Shown here piece after piece: positions 1-7,926 of a stretch of DNA of 64,000 bases; position 1 is the stretch's first letter; each line of letters begins with the position of its first letter. Both the position numbers and the translations under genes were made by a program. The notes beneath the pieces were generated by a model. That model was not told the DNA's origin and ran no database searches. It saw only the letters and a program-made list of their open reading frames with translations. The DNA is from Prostheceraeus crozeri (lineage: Eukaryota; Platyhelminthes; Polycladida; Euryleptidae), in contig CAJQUW010008650.1 of the NCBI GenBank assembly GCA_907163375.1, positions 1 through 64,000 of the forward strand. Reading direction: 5' to 3'.

Positions 1-479
1 TTTACTCACTCAATATGATAATGAAAACTATCTAGTCCGAACAATTTATAGCATCATTTAAAATATATATTAGATTGGATGGCCATTTATTGATTTAAAA
101 GAGATTCACCGTCAGCATTATTAAATTTAGACAGAAAGCCTTCCTCAAGTCCCTTCATATGATAGTAACAGTCAGGAAACGGTGCACTAGCCCAAAATAA
201 TTTTTGAAAAGATTTATATATAAATAACTCAAGCAAAATCAGTGCAATTTATGGTAGATAGTTTGTGAGGAGATGTTAGAGAAAGCGCGTATTCTGAGAA
301 CTACAACTAGTTAAATGATGATTCTAAAAGTATCACAAATTGATCTCATCATCCCCCTCTATCATCGATAGAGAGACATTATCGATGAGAGATCTTGTAG
401 GTGTTTTTATAAACTGATTAAAAATCTGAAGTTGATTGTGCAAACCCATCTATATGTGGTCAGCTGTTCTAGAATTACT

Positions 480-1103
480 CCGAAGCTTGAAAGTGATCAA
501 CTCTTCTATAAAATACTAAAACCGTGTCCTCTCGTAAAAAGGTTCGTTTGTTGAGGTGATACACAGATATTTTCTTCTTAGGTATTACCACTCAAAAAAT
601 TTAAATTTTAATGAAGTAGGAAAATCTTTAGAAAGATATTTTTGATACATCATATTATCCTACTGATCACCACTAAACCGATGTACCACAAAAATAAGCA
701 AAACTTGGCTGCTTTAAGGATGAGACAGCAGAAGGAATAGCTGAAATGATTCTCCTCTCCGCCCTAAAATGTATTCTATGAAATTAAGATAGTATGATAG
801 CATTAAGCGCGCTAAAGGCATATCAAGATCCATTTTGGCACCTAACATGAAACATAATGTTTGAATTTCAGGAAACCTATAGAAATAAAAATAAAAACGT
901 TTGTCAATATGACAATCTTAAAATCTAAGTCGCGAAAGGATAACAAACTCATACTTTTAGAAACGGCCTTTTCAGCATGGGAGGATAAGAGGTGCTGGTT
1001 AGAACACAACATAGCTCTTCCACATGGACATCCTGACACAAACCTACCACCACCCAAAAGAATTAAACTCACACTACCACATTCAGGAGACGTCTTAGCA
1101 TAA
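480..1103 (+). pseudogene. PolB C-terminal remnant of element 1
   Basis: The 80-codon open frame at 861-1103 matches the C-terminal tail of the PolB fragment at 48386-49090: both have MTILKS followed by a SAW segment, and this copy retains the conserved AWEDKRCW and LPHGH words typical of Polinton PolB C-termini. Upstream, scattered frames at about 480-860 still show decayed polymerase words, including a damaged GDT-type motif C (about 555-575) and an EMILLRPKMYS-like stretch (about 740-780), all broken by stops and frameshifts. It is a dead gene oriented opposite to the virion genes, as in other Polintons. The rest of the polymerase lies left of the window. Confidence 0.75.
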
Positions 1104-1408
1104 TCATCCTTAACTTAGTATTTTGATGTTGATTTCTGTAGATAAACATTGTTGTTTTATGTATCGCATGAGATTGTTTTTTCCTTGTGAATATGTGTCC
1201 ACATCTGTACATTCCCCATGTGATGACTTTTCCACTTAAAGACATTTTTCCTATCCCTGTATATTTCCACCCTTCACGAAGTAAAAAGACTTTTTGTATA
1301 TAACAATGTTTATTGAAGTGCGCTCATGTATATATTTTCAGTGGATGTTGTATAAAGTCTATTGCTTCACATTCATGTACATATTTCAATAAACATATCA
1401 CAATGACT
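1104..1408. other. Short intergenic stretch between convergent genes
   Basis: Non-coding. An AATAAA polyadenylation-type hexamer lies at 1388-1393 on the plus strand, suitable for the end of the PolB transcript. I see no other feature. Confidence 0.4.
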
Positions 1409-1879
1409 TCACTTTGTTTTCCGAAACACTAACATTATGAGGGATTTAGTATCTTTCACATGGATGCACTCTTGTAAACCATTGGTAATTTTGATAGCAA
1501 TAGAGGGTATAGTTTGTTTGACGACGGGATGATAGAAAATAGATTCAAACATCTTCTCGACTATTCCATATGAAGCGTCTTTATCATGAATGAAATCACG
1601 TAAAATGTATTCTTTTTTCTCAACAACAGAAATAGGTAGAATCAAATCACTTTGAATGTAAAGGTGCTGTTCATGTTTATCAAGTGTCATTGGTGTTTCT
1701 ATACCAATCGTATGCGCAGCAGCAAACACAGTTTTTGTAGCATTGAAAAACCAAAGAGTTTTTTCAAATTTTTTACTCAATTGACATTGAATGTCATCAC
1801 CCAGTCTCAGAACAACGCGTTGATTTTCAATTGAAAACGAAATGTGGTGTGTCTTTACATCATATTTACTTTTCATCAC
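1409..1879 (-). CDS. Fibre-like/minor structural protein, C-terminal part (copy B)
   Basis: This 156-residue frame resembles the C-terminal domain of the Polinton-associated family often labelled 'uncharacterized F54H12.2-like': a strand written LYIQSDLI (compare VYCDLV in the family), an acidic/hydrophobic middle, and a terminal series of strands ending in a LVFRK motif. The neighbouring 2979-3551 frame shows the same architecture ending in LHFRMKS. It overlaps the preceding frame 1866-2186 by 14 bases in another phase, so together with 2314-2901 it probably represents one gene broken by frameshifts. A role in the virion is inferred from family context and position, not shown. Confidence 0.5.
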   Translation of the reverse strand: MMKSKYDVKTHHISFSIENQRVVLRLGDDIQCQLSKKFEKTLWFFNATKTVFAAAHTIGIETPMTLDKHEQHLYIQSDLILPISVVEKKEYILRDFIHDKDASYGIVEKMFESIFYHPVVKQTIPSIAIKITNGLQECIHVKDTKSLIMLVFRKTK

Positions 1880-2186
1880 ACAACTTCAACTTCTGTTGTA
1901 TATAAGGATTTACTACATGAATGAAGCTTTCAACTGTATGATATAGACGCGGCATTATATTGATAGCAACTTTAGATTCTTCATAAGACTGGTAAATTTT
2001 CTTGATGCGATCGCCATAGATGTCCACCCACCATTCATCATTAACTGAATCAGCTTTAGTGTGATATTCATGAGAAGCATACACCACACCGCTTCCAATA
2101 ATAGGTGTATAATGTCTTACAAAATGACGCAAGGTTGGAGAGAAATAAACTGTAAGTTTGTCATTATATTTCTGAATAACCAACAT
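1866..2186 (-). CDS. Fibre-like protein, middle part (copy B)
   Basis: This 106-residue frame lies between the N-terminal-type domain (2314-2901) and the C-terminal-type domain (1409-1879). It has the same relative position and a similar start (short hydrophobic, YNDKLTVYFSPTLRHFV) as the 3527-3820 frame of copy A (LDDDDLVLVCSKDFHQFL region). Both look like the central linker of the same protein family. The gap of about 125 bases to 2314 and the 14-base overlap with 1879 indicate frameshift or indel damage rather than separate genes. Function unknown. Confidence 0.4.
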   Translation of the reverse strand: MLVIQKYNDKLTVYFSPTLRHFVRHYTPIIGSGVVYASHEYHTKADSVNDEWWVDIYGDRIKKIYQSYEESKVAINIMPRLYHTVESFIHVVNPYIQQKLKLCDEK

Positions 2187-2313
2187 TTTATTTTGTCCGC
2201 CATAATTTTCTCTCCATACTTCTTACCCACAGTCTCATTCCATCGTTTTACTAACTCAATAAGTGATAAAGGTTGAACACCACGCTTTTTCAAAATGATG
2301 CGTTCTTCGCATT

Positions 2314-2901
2314 CTACAACATCTTCATCAAATATTTTAAATCTATAATGAAATTTGTTGATTCGATTTGAATAAACTTTTTTCTAACATTTGCAGTAGC
2401 AATTGACGTTAGATGTAGTCCATGACCAAAACCGAGATGCGGATAGAATTCACTATCCAACCTCAGCGTAAGACCTTTAGTAAAAGAATGAAAGCGGAGG
2501 AACTGTCTCCCACTCCAATGATAGATAGTAAACTCATAAGCTTTCTGATTTTTATTCTTCATGATGGAAGTATTACCACTGTTGAATGCCTTAATAATTT
2601 TCTCATTCCCAAATGGCTCATAAGAATCTGATTTTATCTGAATCCATTCATAGTTCCACTTTCCATCTGATGTTAAATTGTATGGGAACTGAAATGCATT
2701 ATTCATCGTTATTCCATCATGGGTGCGAGGAGTCAATATCATTTCTTCCAAATCATTCACATTCTGAATATTGCTATCATAGCAAATACTAGAAACGCCA
2801 ACCTCCCATTCACCTTCTAAATGCAGTGGGCGATTTAATTCTACTCGATAGTCTGATGGTTTATTTTTGGGAAATTTATTCATAGAAGCATTACTGGGCA
2901 A
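2314..2901 (-). CDS. Fibre-like/minor structural protein, N-terminal domain (copy B)
   Basis: The 195-residue product starts with the signature LPSNASM-type motif (here MPSNASMNKFPKNKPSDYRV) followed by LEGEWEVGVSSICY. This SNSS...FPxN...L.G.WEVGL pattern marks a protein family I recognise from many Polinton-like elements and from hypothetical invertebrate proteins derived from them. The family is thought to be structural, possibly penton- or fibre-like, but its role is not established. A paralogous domain occurs at 3830-4399 (LLSNAATKRFTSN then LNGNWEVGVTQLVY), so the element holds a tandem duplication. Downstream parts are in other frames. Confidence 0.6.
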   Translation of the reverse strand: MPSNASMNKFPKNKPSDYRVELNRPLHLEGEWEVGVSSICYDSNIQNVNDLEEMILTPRTHDGITMNNAFQFPYNLTSDGKWNYEWIQIKSDSYEPFGNEKIIKAFNSGNTSIMKNKNQKAYEFTIYHWSGRQFLRFHSFTKGLTLRLDSEFYPHLGFGHGLHLTSIATANVRKKFIQIESTNFIIDLKYLMKML

Positions 2902-2978
2902 GTAGATTAGAAAACGAGTCCTTATTTTTCACTTTCCATATTATTCACATTGGAAAAATATATTAGCATACGTTTGCA

Positions 2979-3551
2979 TTAACTCTTCATTCGGAAATGG
3001 AGTGTGATACTTGTCACAGCATCTTTATGAAAAGGAATCAACGCACCAGCATCGTCATAAATGGCAATATCAATTTGTGGGATGTAGTTTGATTTCAGCT
3101 TTGTATAATGCACTTTCTTGAAAGTATGCTCAGATAAAATACTGCAGCTCTTTGGCTGGTATGGTATCATTGCTAGCAATGGAGCTTCAACATCTCCCAC
3201 ACGTACATCTTCACCAATATTGGAATATATCTGAAAATAGTTAATACGACGCGATAGCGACATGTCTGCGCTAGCTTTGGTTACAGTACCACTTTTAAAG
3301 ATATTTTGGTCAAAACCCAAAATGTCCATTAGAGTTTTATCCATAATTAGTTCAATACCTTTTCCACTTATAGTGAGAGACAAAGTACCTTCTTTTTCAG
3401 AAAATGAAATATGTTGGTCATTAATCACTTCATTTAAATAATCTACAACCAATTTAACTGAAGTAATAATGCGAGGCATCAACACTCTTGTTTCATGTAA
3501 GATACCACCGAAAGGCTCTACACACACTATCTGTATAAAGATACGGACCAT
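2979..3551 (-). CDS. Fibre-like/minor structural protein, C-terminal domain (copy A)
   Basis: The 190-residue frame contains NYFQIYSNIG, then VRVGDVEAPLLAMIP, and ends ALIPFHKDAVTSITLHFRMKS. The GDVxAPLLRxxP block followed by a PF...TLHFR terminus is the standard C-terminal signature of the F54H12.2-like Polinton protein family. It overlaps frame 3527-3820 by 25 bases in another phase, so copy A (2979-4399) is one gene split by two frameshifts. It lies on the same strand as the capsid module. A virion role is inferred. Confidence 0.55.
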   Translation of the reverse strand: MVRIFIQIVCVEPFGGILHETRVLMPRIITSVKLVVDYLNEVINDQHISFSEKEGTLSLTISGKGIELIMDKTLMDILGFDQNIFKSGTVTKASADMSLSRRINYFQIYSNIGEDVRVGDVEAPLLAMIPYQPKSCSILSEHTFKKVHYTKLKSNYIPQIDIAIYDDAGALIPFHKDAVTSITLHFRMKS

Positions 3552-3820
3552 TCTGTATCAAATTGATTTGACCTTTCACATGGTAAATGTTGCATATCAG
3601 ATTTTCCATGAACAGCTGCAGAACGATGTCGCAAGAACTGATGAAAATCTTTTGAACAAACTAATACTAGATCATCATCATTTAATTTACTTATTGCAAT
3701 ATGATTAGATGATTTAATATAAGTCAATGTTGCCACTTGTTTACCATCAACTCGAAGGAGATAATTAAATTTCTTCAATAATGTTTCAGGAGTCATGTTT
3801 TTCTTTCTTGGCTTAATCAC
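3527..3820 (-). CDS. Fibre-like protein, middle part (copy A)
   Basis: A 97-residue frame bridging the N-terminal domain at 3830-4399 and the C-terminal domain at 2979-3551. It includes an LLKKFNYLLRVDGKQVATL strand/helix segment and a DLVLVCSKDFHQFLRH segment. The ATG is 9 bases past the stop of 3830-4399, so it is most simply the continuation of that gene after a frameshift. No function of its own is recognisable. Confidence 0.4.
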   Translation of the reverse strand: MIKPRKKNMTPETLLKKFNYLLRVDGKQVATLTYIKSSNHIAISKLNDDDLVLVCSKDFHQFLRHRSAAVHGKSDMQHLPCERSNQFDTEWSVSLYR

Positions 3821-3829
3821 AATCTTCTT

Positions 3830-4399
3830 TCACCAACGTCTTCTCATTTTTTGAATAAGATCTACATAATAAGCTTCCTCTCGATATATTAACTGTTTAT
3901 GACCACTTATGTGGTAATTAACGTTAAAATTATCATAGCTTGTCAAGGCGCTAGCGAGGTAACCTAAATCATTTCTTAAACTTGGACTTAAACCAACAAT
4001 CCAATCTTTCTCAACTACATGATGTATATAAGTATAATCATCATTGTGTGGAGTAAATTGGGCAATATGTTTACACGCTTTATTCAAGAAATCATATATA
4101 AACTTTTTACATGATAAGAGATCTTTCTTTGGCCACTGTGGAATGTATACTCGGCAGCCCTTTTCACATTGGTAAGCAGCTGTACGTCTCATATTAATAG
4201 TCATCACCTCATGATCAAAAGTATAGACACAGTTGCTATAAACAAGTTGAGTGACACCCACTTCCCAATTCCCATTTAGCTGTTGTGCATGATCAATGGG
4301 AGTAGAAAAGACTGCGGCTCGATTACTAGTAAATCTCTTTGTAGCCGCATTGCTAAGCAAAATATGATAAAACGACATTTTTATATTGCTAATCTGCAA
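3830..4399 (-). CDS. Fibre-like/minor structural protein, N-terminal domain (copy A)
   Basis: The 189-residue product has the family signature near its start: LLSNAATKRFTSNRAAVF followed by LNGNWEVGVTQLVYSNCVY, equivalent to LPSNASM...LEGEWEVGVSSICYDSN at 2314-2901. The rest is a mixed strand-rich sequence with a C-terminal SGHKQLIYREEAYYVDLI segment. Together with 3527-3820 and 2979-3551 it makes a three-part gene with the usual domain order of the family. The first methionine is uncertain: MQISNIKM could start at the second Met just before SFYHILLSN. A structural role is inferred from association with the capsid genes. Confidence 0.55.
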   Translation of the reverse strand: MQISNIKMSFYHILLSNAATKRFTSNRAAVFSTPIDHAQQLNGNWEVGVTQLVYSNCVYTFDHEVMTINMRRTAAYQCEKGCRVYIPQWPKKDLLSCKKFIYDFLNKACKHIAQFTPHNDDYTYIHHVVEKDWIVGLSPSLRNDLGYLASALTSYDNFNVNYHISGHKQLIYREEAYYVDLIQKMRRRW

Positions 4400-4413
4400 C
4401 TTTGCATAACATC

Positions 4414-4769
4414 ATGAAGACTTGGATTTTGGACTCTCTACAATATATCAGAGTTGATCGTGATGGAAACGTACATTTCAATATTCTCATGGTCATACAT
4501 CAAGAGGAATTACATTAACATGGCGACAATTTGTCAACCTCAATGATATCATGAGGGATTTGGAATATTTTGAAACATTAAGATTCATCTCCTTGGGTGA
4601 TCAAGTTTGGCATCAACATTACAGAAATGAAATTCAAATCTACCATTCTCATTCCGCAAACTGTTTCTCATTTCGCAAATACAATTGGGAGAAGTATAGA
4701 AGATACATACATCGCTCCATCATGACATTTATTCGTCGTGAGTTCATCGCCCTACTATGCAAATCTTAA
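4414..4769 (+). pseudogene. Upstream partner of TBP-like gene, first tandem copy (frameshifted)
   Basis: An ATG at 4414 opens with a WILDSLQYIRVDRDGNVHF segment that parallels WKLDSLQRIETDHDRNVYF of the 4792 copy. The frame then breaks near 4470 and continues in another phase (open from about 4500, ORF 4551-4769) with IMRDLEYF, GDQVW and NWEKYRRYIHRSI. The 4792 copy has IMKDLKYF, GNRIW and SWEKYKRKVHRSI. It is therefore a tandem duplicate carrying one frameshift and ending before the disordered tail. The strand-rich first half plus an ALS..HF..L helix weakly recalls the PC4 single-strand-binding/coactivator fold, but this is only an impression. Confidence 0.5.
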
Positions 4770-4791
4770 TCAGACATGACTATAACGCACC

Positions 4792-5061
4792 ATGAGTTGG
4801 AAATTAGATTCCCTACAACGTATTGAAACGGATCATGATCGAAACGTCTATTTCAAAGATTCAACTGGAAATGTGAGAAGAGAGTTTGCTTTATCTTATC
4901 GTCATTTTCAATCTCTACATCATATCATGAAGGACTTGAAATACTTCTATATGAAAAGACATTCACGTATTGGAAATCGCATCTGGCTGCGCGTCAACAA
5001 TCGGCGAATTCAACTCTATCATTCCCAACTTCATACTAACTTTCACATTTCATCAAGGTAG
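4792..5061 (+). CDS. Upstream partner of TBP-like gene, N-terminal part (second copy)
   Basis: The 89-residue frame contains DRNVYFKDSTGNVRREFALS, RHFQSLHHIMKDLKYF and GNRIWLRVNNRRIQLYHSQ. It stops at 5061, but the conserved continuation (SWEKYKRKVHRS) sits in the next phase at about 5058 onwards, inside the 4970-5446 frame. A single frameshift, or splicing, would be needed to connect them; the sequence AAGGTAGT at the break could also be a donor. The first tandem copy reads through this point without a break, supporting the frameshift view. Function unknown; a PC4-like DNA-binding fold is a low-confidence guess. Confidence 0.45.
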   Translation: MSWKLDSLQRIETDHDRNVYFKDSTGNVRREFALSYRHFQSLHHIMKDLKYFYMKRHSRIGNRIWLRVNNRRIQLYHSQLHTNFHISSR

Positions 5062-5446
5062 TTGGGAAAAGTATAAAAGGAAGGTACATCGCTCAATTTA
5101 CTCATTCTTTCATCATGAAGCGCCATCGCTACACACCATCGTCAACATTCTCTCCGTCGCTTCAGACTCTACACCAAAATCGATCTCACAACATTACACC
5201 AACAGCTTCCAAACAGCAAGTATTACCCGGTCGTCCTCAAATGTTAGTGGTGAAGATGAACAATTCACGGAATCTTCAACTCTTCCCAAATGGGACTGTA
5301 CAGATTCTCGGCGCCCTTTCTCATTCATCGGCGCAGTCAATGCGCTTAGAGCTACAAAGACTACTACGTCGGATATGGAAGAGGGAGAGGTGTGTGATGT
5401 CGAATCTGACTGTGGACAATATGGTGATCTCTACTCAATTGAGTGA
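4970..5446 (+). CDS. Overlapping-frame protein (C-terminal part of TBP partner)
   Basis: This frame overlaps the TBP-like gene over 5115-5446 in a different phase. From SWEKYKRKVHRSIYSFFHH onwards it is homologous to the plus-strand frame 46810-47250 of element 2: SWEKYKR.VH, then a Ser/Thr-rich low-complexity segment, then RRPFSFIGAVNALRA (compare RKPFSFREAVHVLRS), then an acidic tail with SIE. The two elements are clearly diverged, yet both keep both frames open for about 330 bases. The segment before about 5058 is likely not the natural N-terminus; 4792-5061 supplies that. Function unknown. Confidence 0.55.
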   Translation: MEIASGCASTIGEFNSIIPNFILTFTFHQGSWEKYKRKVHRSIYSFFHHEAPSLHTIVNILSVASDSTPKSISQHYTNSFQTASITRSSSNVSGEDEQFTESSTLPKWDCTDSRRPFSFIGAVNALRATKTTTSDMEEGEVCDVESDCGQYGDLYSIE

Positions 5447-5663
5447 CAGTCTATCATTTTTGAAGATTCGTACCAGCAGTTACAGTTTGTGTTATGAACC
5501 CGAACTTTTTCCTGCAGCTCTCATTAGTTGTTGGTTACCTGTGCATGTGGCAATCTTTCATAATAGTAAAGTGATCATTACTGGACTAAAATCTCATGTA
5601 CAAGCAAATATGATCCTAGACTATCTCATTGAGTATGTACGTACCCAGCGGATTGTAAAATAA
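5115..5663 (+). CDS. TBP-like protein (TATA-binding protein fold)
   Basis: The 182-residue product shows both TBP repeats. Repeat one runs from about residue 39: RPQMLVVKMNNSRNLQLFPNG then VQILGALS, equivalent to the R...LIF.SG...TGA core of TBP. Repeat two has VDNMVIST, then YEPELFPAALI, a diagnostic TBP motif (YEPELFPGLIYRM in cellular TBPs), then VAIFHNSKVIITGLKS, equivalent to LIF.SGK.V.TGAK. Cellular TBP repeat length (about 90 residues each) fits. The first 38 residues are basic and unrelated. It faces the protease gene convergently; AATAAA-like sequence follows at 5660-5667. It would plausibly bind TATA-type promoters of the element. A homologue is at 46910-47449. Its first 332 bases overlap another conserved frame. 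Confidence 0.8.
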   Translation: MKRHRYTPSSTFSPSLQTLHQNRSHNITPTASKQQVLPGRPQMLVVKMNNSRNLQLFPNGTVQILGALSHSSAQSMRLELQRLLRRIWKRERCVMSNLTVDNMVISTQLSDSLSFLKIRTSSYSLCYEPELFPAALISCWLPVHVAIFHNSKVIITGLKSHVQANMILDYLIEYVRTQRIVK

Positions 5664-5689
5664 AAAACAATTTTTCCAACATGATGTTT

Positions 5690-6151
5690 TTATTTCAAAT
5701 CATGATAGAACTTACAAATCATTTTTTCATTAGAGGATGGATTACATGAAAAGTTTTGAATAACAGATGCAAATCGAGATACATGTAAACGTCTTAAGAT
5801 GAAGTACAGTACAAAAGCACCACACGTTGATGAAAGTGGATGTTGTAGTATGCGTTCATTTCGCTGATATTGACGCGTATGTTTTCTCAACCACTGCTGT
5901 GTTGGTATATTTGGAGGTTGAGCAAGAGAGTCAAATAGTTCACCACGTCGGTCTTCTCCAATAAAGATCGCTTTCCAATGCTCACCGCCTAAATTCTGTG
6001 AATGAGTGTTTAGCACAATAAAGATGGGATAGTGATTTACTGCAGGTGGTAAGGTATCGAGTGAATAGACATTATCGAAAGCTTTCAACGTCGCTTCGTC
6101 TGCATTACGCTGCACTTTAGTCTTAATATCGTCAGCAGTCAACCAACTCAT
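5690..6151 (-). CDS. Adenain-like cysteine protease (maturation protease)
   Basis: The 153-residue protein has the catalytic layout of adenovirus-type proteases (C5/Ulp1-like fold): GGEHWKAIFI with the catalytic His, then GELFDSLAQPP with the acidic residue, and STCGAFVLYFILRRL with the nucleophilic Cys. The N-terminus (LKAFDNVYSLDTLP) matches the usual F.GVF..D.LP region. Its length is a little under that of adenain. Its ATG overlaps the stop of the capsid gene in a TAATG arrangement at 6151. It would cleave virion precursors; the two basic neighbours carry candidate QRGG/QKGG sites. The frame is intact and all key residues are visible. Confidence 0.88.
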   Translation of the reverse strand: MSWLTADDIKTKVQRNADEATLKAFDNVYSLDTLPPAVNHYPIFIVLNTHSQNLGGEHWKAIFIGEDRRGELFDSLAQPPNIPTQQWLRKHTRQYQRNERILQHPLSSTCGAFVLYFILRRLHVSRFASVIQNFSCNPSSNEKMICKFYHDLK

Positions 6152-7401
6152 TAACGATTATACTGAAGAATCACGTCACGATACTTTGTAATTTCAATAT
6201 TTGAATCGAAGACTGCATAAATTAATACATTGATCGTCTCAGGTAGTGTTCTTTTGAACGTTAAATCCAAACGAATATTATGAGGCACGTTCGCTTGACG
6301 ATAGGGTGCACTAATATCGCTGTCAGCAGTCAAATCAAATGCATAAATAGTATATCCACTCTTAAACTCTTTCATAGTCAGTCCGTTGGTGTCATCCGTA
6401 TTGTAAAAGCCAAAAACATCCATAAAATCAACATAACTGCGCATAAATTGATCTGAAGCAAAATCTGGTTTGTAGGGTGGACCAGGATGACTCACACCAT
6501 TTACACGTAAAGCAATTTCACTTAACTGATTGTGTTTAAAATTGAAAGGATTCTTCTTTATATTACCATTAAATGCATCATTTTCAACCATTGCCACCAT
6601 GAGGAGCTTCGGTGCTTCCGATGGAAAGAGGCCATCTTTCATGAAACTCTTTTGATCTTTCGGAATTGTAAAGGTGAGAAGCTTTGTATGCTGAATGGGG
6701 TAAATGGCATTTTGGCGGTTAAGGCCTTCAGCATGCCCTCTAATGACACTTGGATTCGGTACTACTCGACGAATGTAAAGTGCAATATCTTCCACATGAA
6801 TTCTAAAATTGTCAACTTTAGCAAATGCATTCAGCGCAAATTCAGGCTTATTCAATGTCAGCTTGAGTCGCATGCTGGTATTACACAGTAAAAACTTTGA
6901 CTGTCTAAAGAAGTCTAAATTCAGCGGACCATATAGCTGACATACTCTACTATCTTTAATCATAGCAGATCGCTTTACAAAGCCACTGTTTGTTTCAACA
7001 TCAAATTTTCCTGCTTCATCTCTGTACCATCCCATGGCTTCCATATGACTTTTTTGTGCTGCTGGATGAAACTGTGATACATGATTGAAATATGATTTAT
7101 AGGGATAATCGCTTTGACCACCTTCCACTTGCTGCTCTCCAATCGTTAGAGAAACATCACGAAGTAATGTAGTCAATGGTAAATTGTTCAGTCCAACTTT
7201 ATGTGCATCGTCAATAGCAGTTCCATCTGCTTGCTGAATTCTAAACCTCAAATCAAGCATCGCATAACTCAAATCTATGTAGTCATCACTACCACCAGGA
7301 ATAACAAATTCAATGGGGCCAGCATTCTCAGCTGTTCGAGGATGATAATCTACAATACTTGAACTAAGAATATCTGTCTGTATGGCTTGTTGATCGAACA
7401 A
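6151..7401 (-). CDS. Major capsid protein (hexon-like, double jelly roll)
   Basis: The 416-residue product has the Polinton/adintovirus capsid pattern: an N-terminal QTDILSSSIVDYHPRT segment, then PIEFVIPGGSDDYIDLSYAMLDLRFRI, the typical strand pair of the first jelly roll (Ser/Tyr-DL...L.V.h), and later NQLSEIALRVNG, FMRSYVDFMDVFG and a C-terminal NIRLDLTFKRTLPETINVLIYAVFD, as in major capsid C-termini. Somewhat shorter than many Polinton capsid proteins. Located between the basic core protein and the protease, overlapping the latter by one base. Frame intact, so the capsid function may have been preserved until recently. Confidence 0.88.
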   Translation of the reverse strand: MFDQQAIQTDILSSSIVDYHPRTAENAGPIEFVIPGGSDDYIDLSYAMLDLRFRIQQADGTAIDDAHKVGLNNLPLTTLLRDVSLTIGEQQVEGGQSDYPYKSYFNHVSQFHPAAQKSHMEAMGWYRDEAGKFDVETNSGFVKRSAMIKDSRVCQLYGPLNLDFFRQSKFLLCNTSMRLKLTLNKPEFALNAFAKVDNFRIHVEDIALYIRRVVPNPSVIRGHAEGLNRQNAIYPIQHTKLLTFTIPKDQKSFMKDGLFPSEAPKLLMVAMVENDAFNGNIKKNPFNFKHNQLSEIALRVNGVSHPGPPYKPDFASDQFMRSYVDFMDVFGFYNTDDTNGLTMKEFKSGYTIYAFDLTADSDISAPYRQANVPHNIRLDLTFKRTLPETINVLIYAVFDSNIEITKYRDVILQYNR

Positions 7402-7429
7402 ACAAAAACCGAAGTTTTACACTCCATGA

Positions 7430-7885
7430 TTAGAAGTTATAGCAGCGTCGTCGTTTAGCGCCTGATGAATGATTAGAGCCTCTGCGACGTTTGCGTGAAT
7501 GCCTTTTGACTGAAGATCGCACCTTACCAGCTCCGCGATGTTTCCTCCTTCCTTTATTCATTCGTTTAGGTGATTTCTTTCCTTGAGTAACACCAGCAAT
7601 GGTCTGCTTCAATGTTTTTAAACCGCGTTCCTTCCCACGATTCAACAAACTGCTCTTAAAACTTCTACCTCTGGAAAGATCACTAGCAACATCACCAGCA
7701 AAGCCAACGGCATTACTTAAAACATTTCGTTTTAAAGATCTACCGACATTGGATATGAGAGGTGCTACAACAGATTTCAGTGCACCAAGTATGCTACCTC
7801 CACGTTGGCGGCGAGCACCGATGTAAATTTGTCCTCCGCCACTTACATAGGAGGGTCGTGAATAAAATGAGGCAGTTGGATTCAT
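7430..7885 (-). CDS. Basic core/minor capsid precursor (adenovirus pX/Mu-like)
   Basis: A 151-residue, strongly basic protein. It starts NPTASFYSRPSYVSGGG, followed at about residue 28 by RQRGGSILGALKSVVAPLIS, an apparent protease cleavage context plus amphipathic helix, and ends in an Arg/Lys-rich tail (RRKHRG, KRHSRKRRRGS, KRRRCYNF). Such proteins sit next to the capsid gene in adintoviruses and resemble adenovirus core proteins. It likely condenses packaged DNA and may be matured by the neighbouring adenain-like protease. The QRGG-x(2-3)-L..L motif recurs in the basic protein at 10533-10874. Confidence 0.7.
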   Translation of the reverse strand: MNPTASFYSRPSYVSGGGQIYIGARRQRGGSILGALKSVVAPLISNVGRSLKRNVLSNAVGFAGDVASDLSRGRSFKSSLLNRGKERGLKTLKQTIAGVTQGKKSPKRMNKGRRKHRGAGKVRSSVKRHSRKRRRGSNHSSGAKRRRCYNF

Positions 7886-7926
7886 AGCTCAAACCCTAAA
7901 CATTGTTAGTTACAACTTTGCATGAA

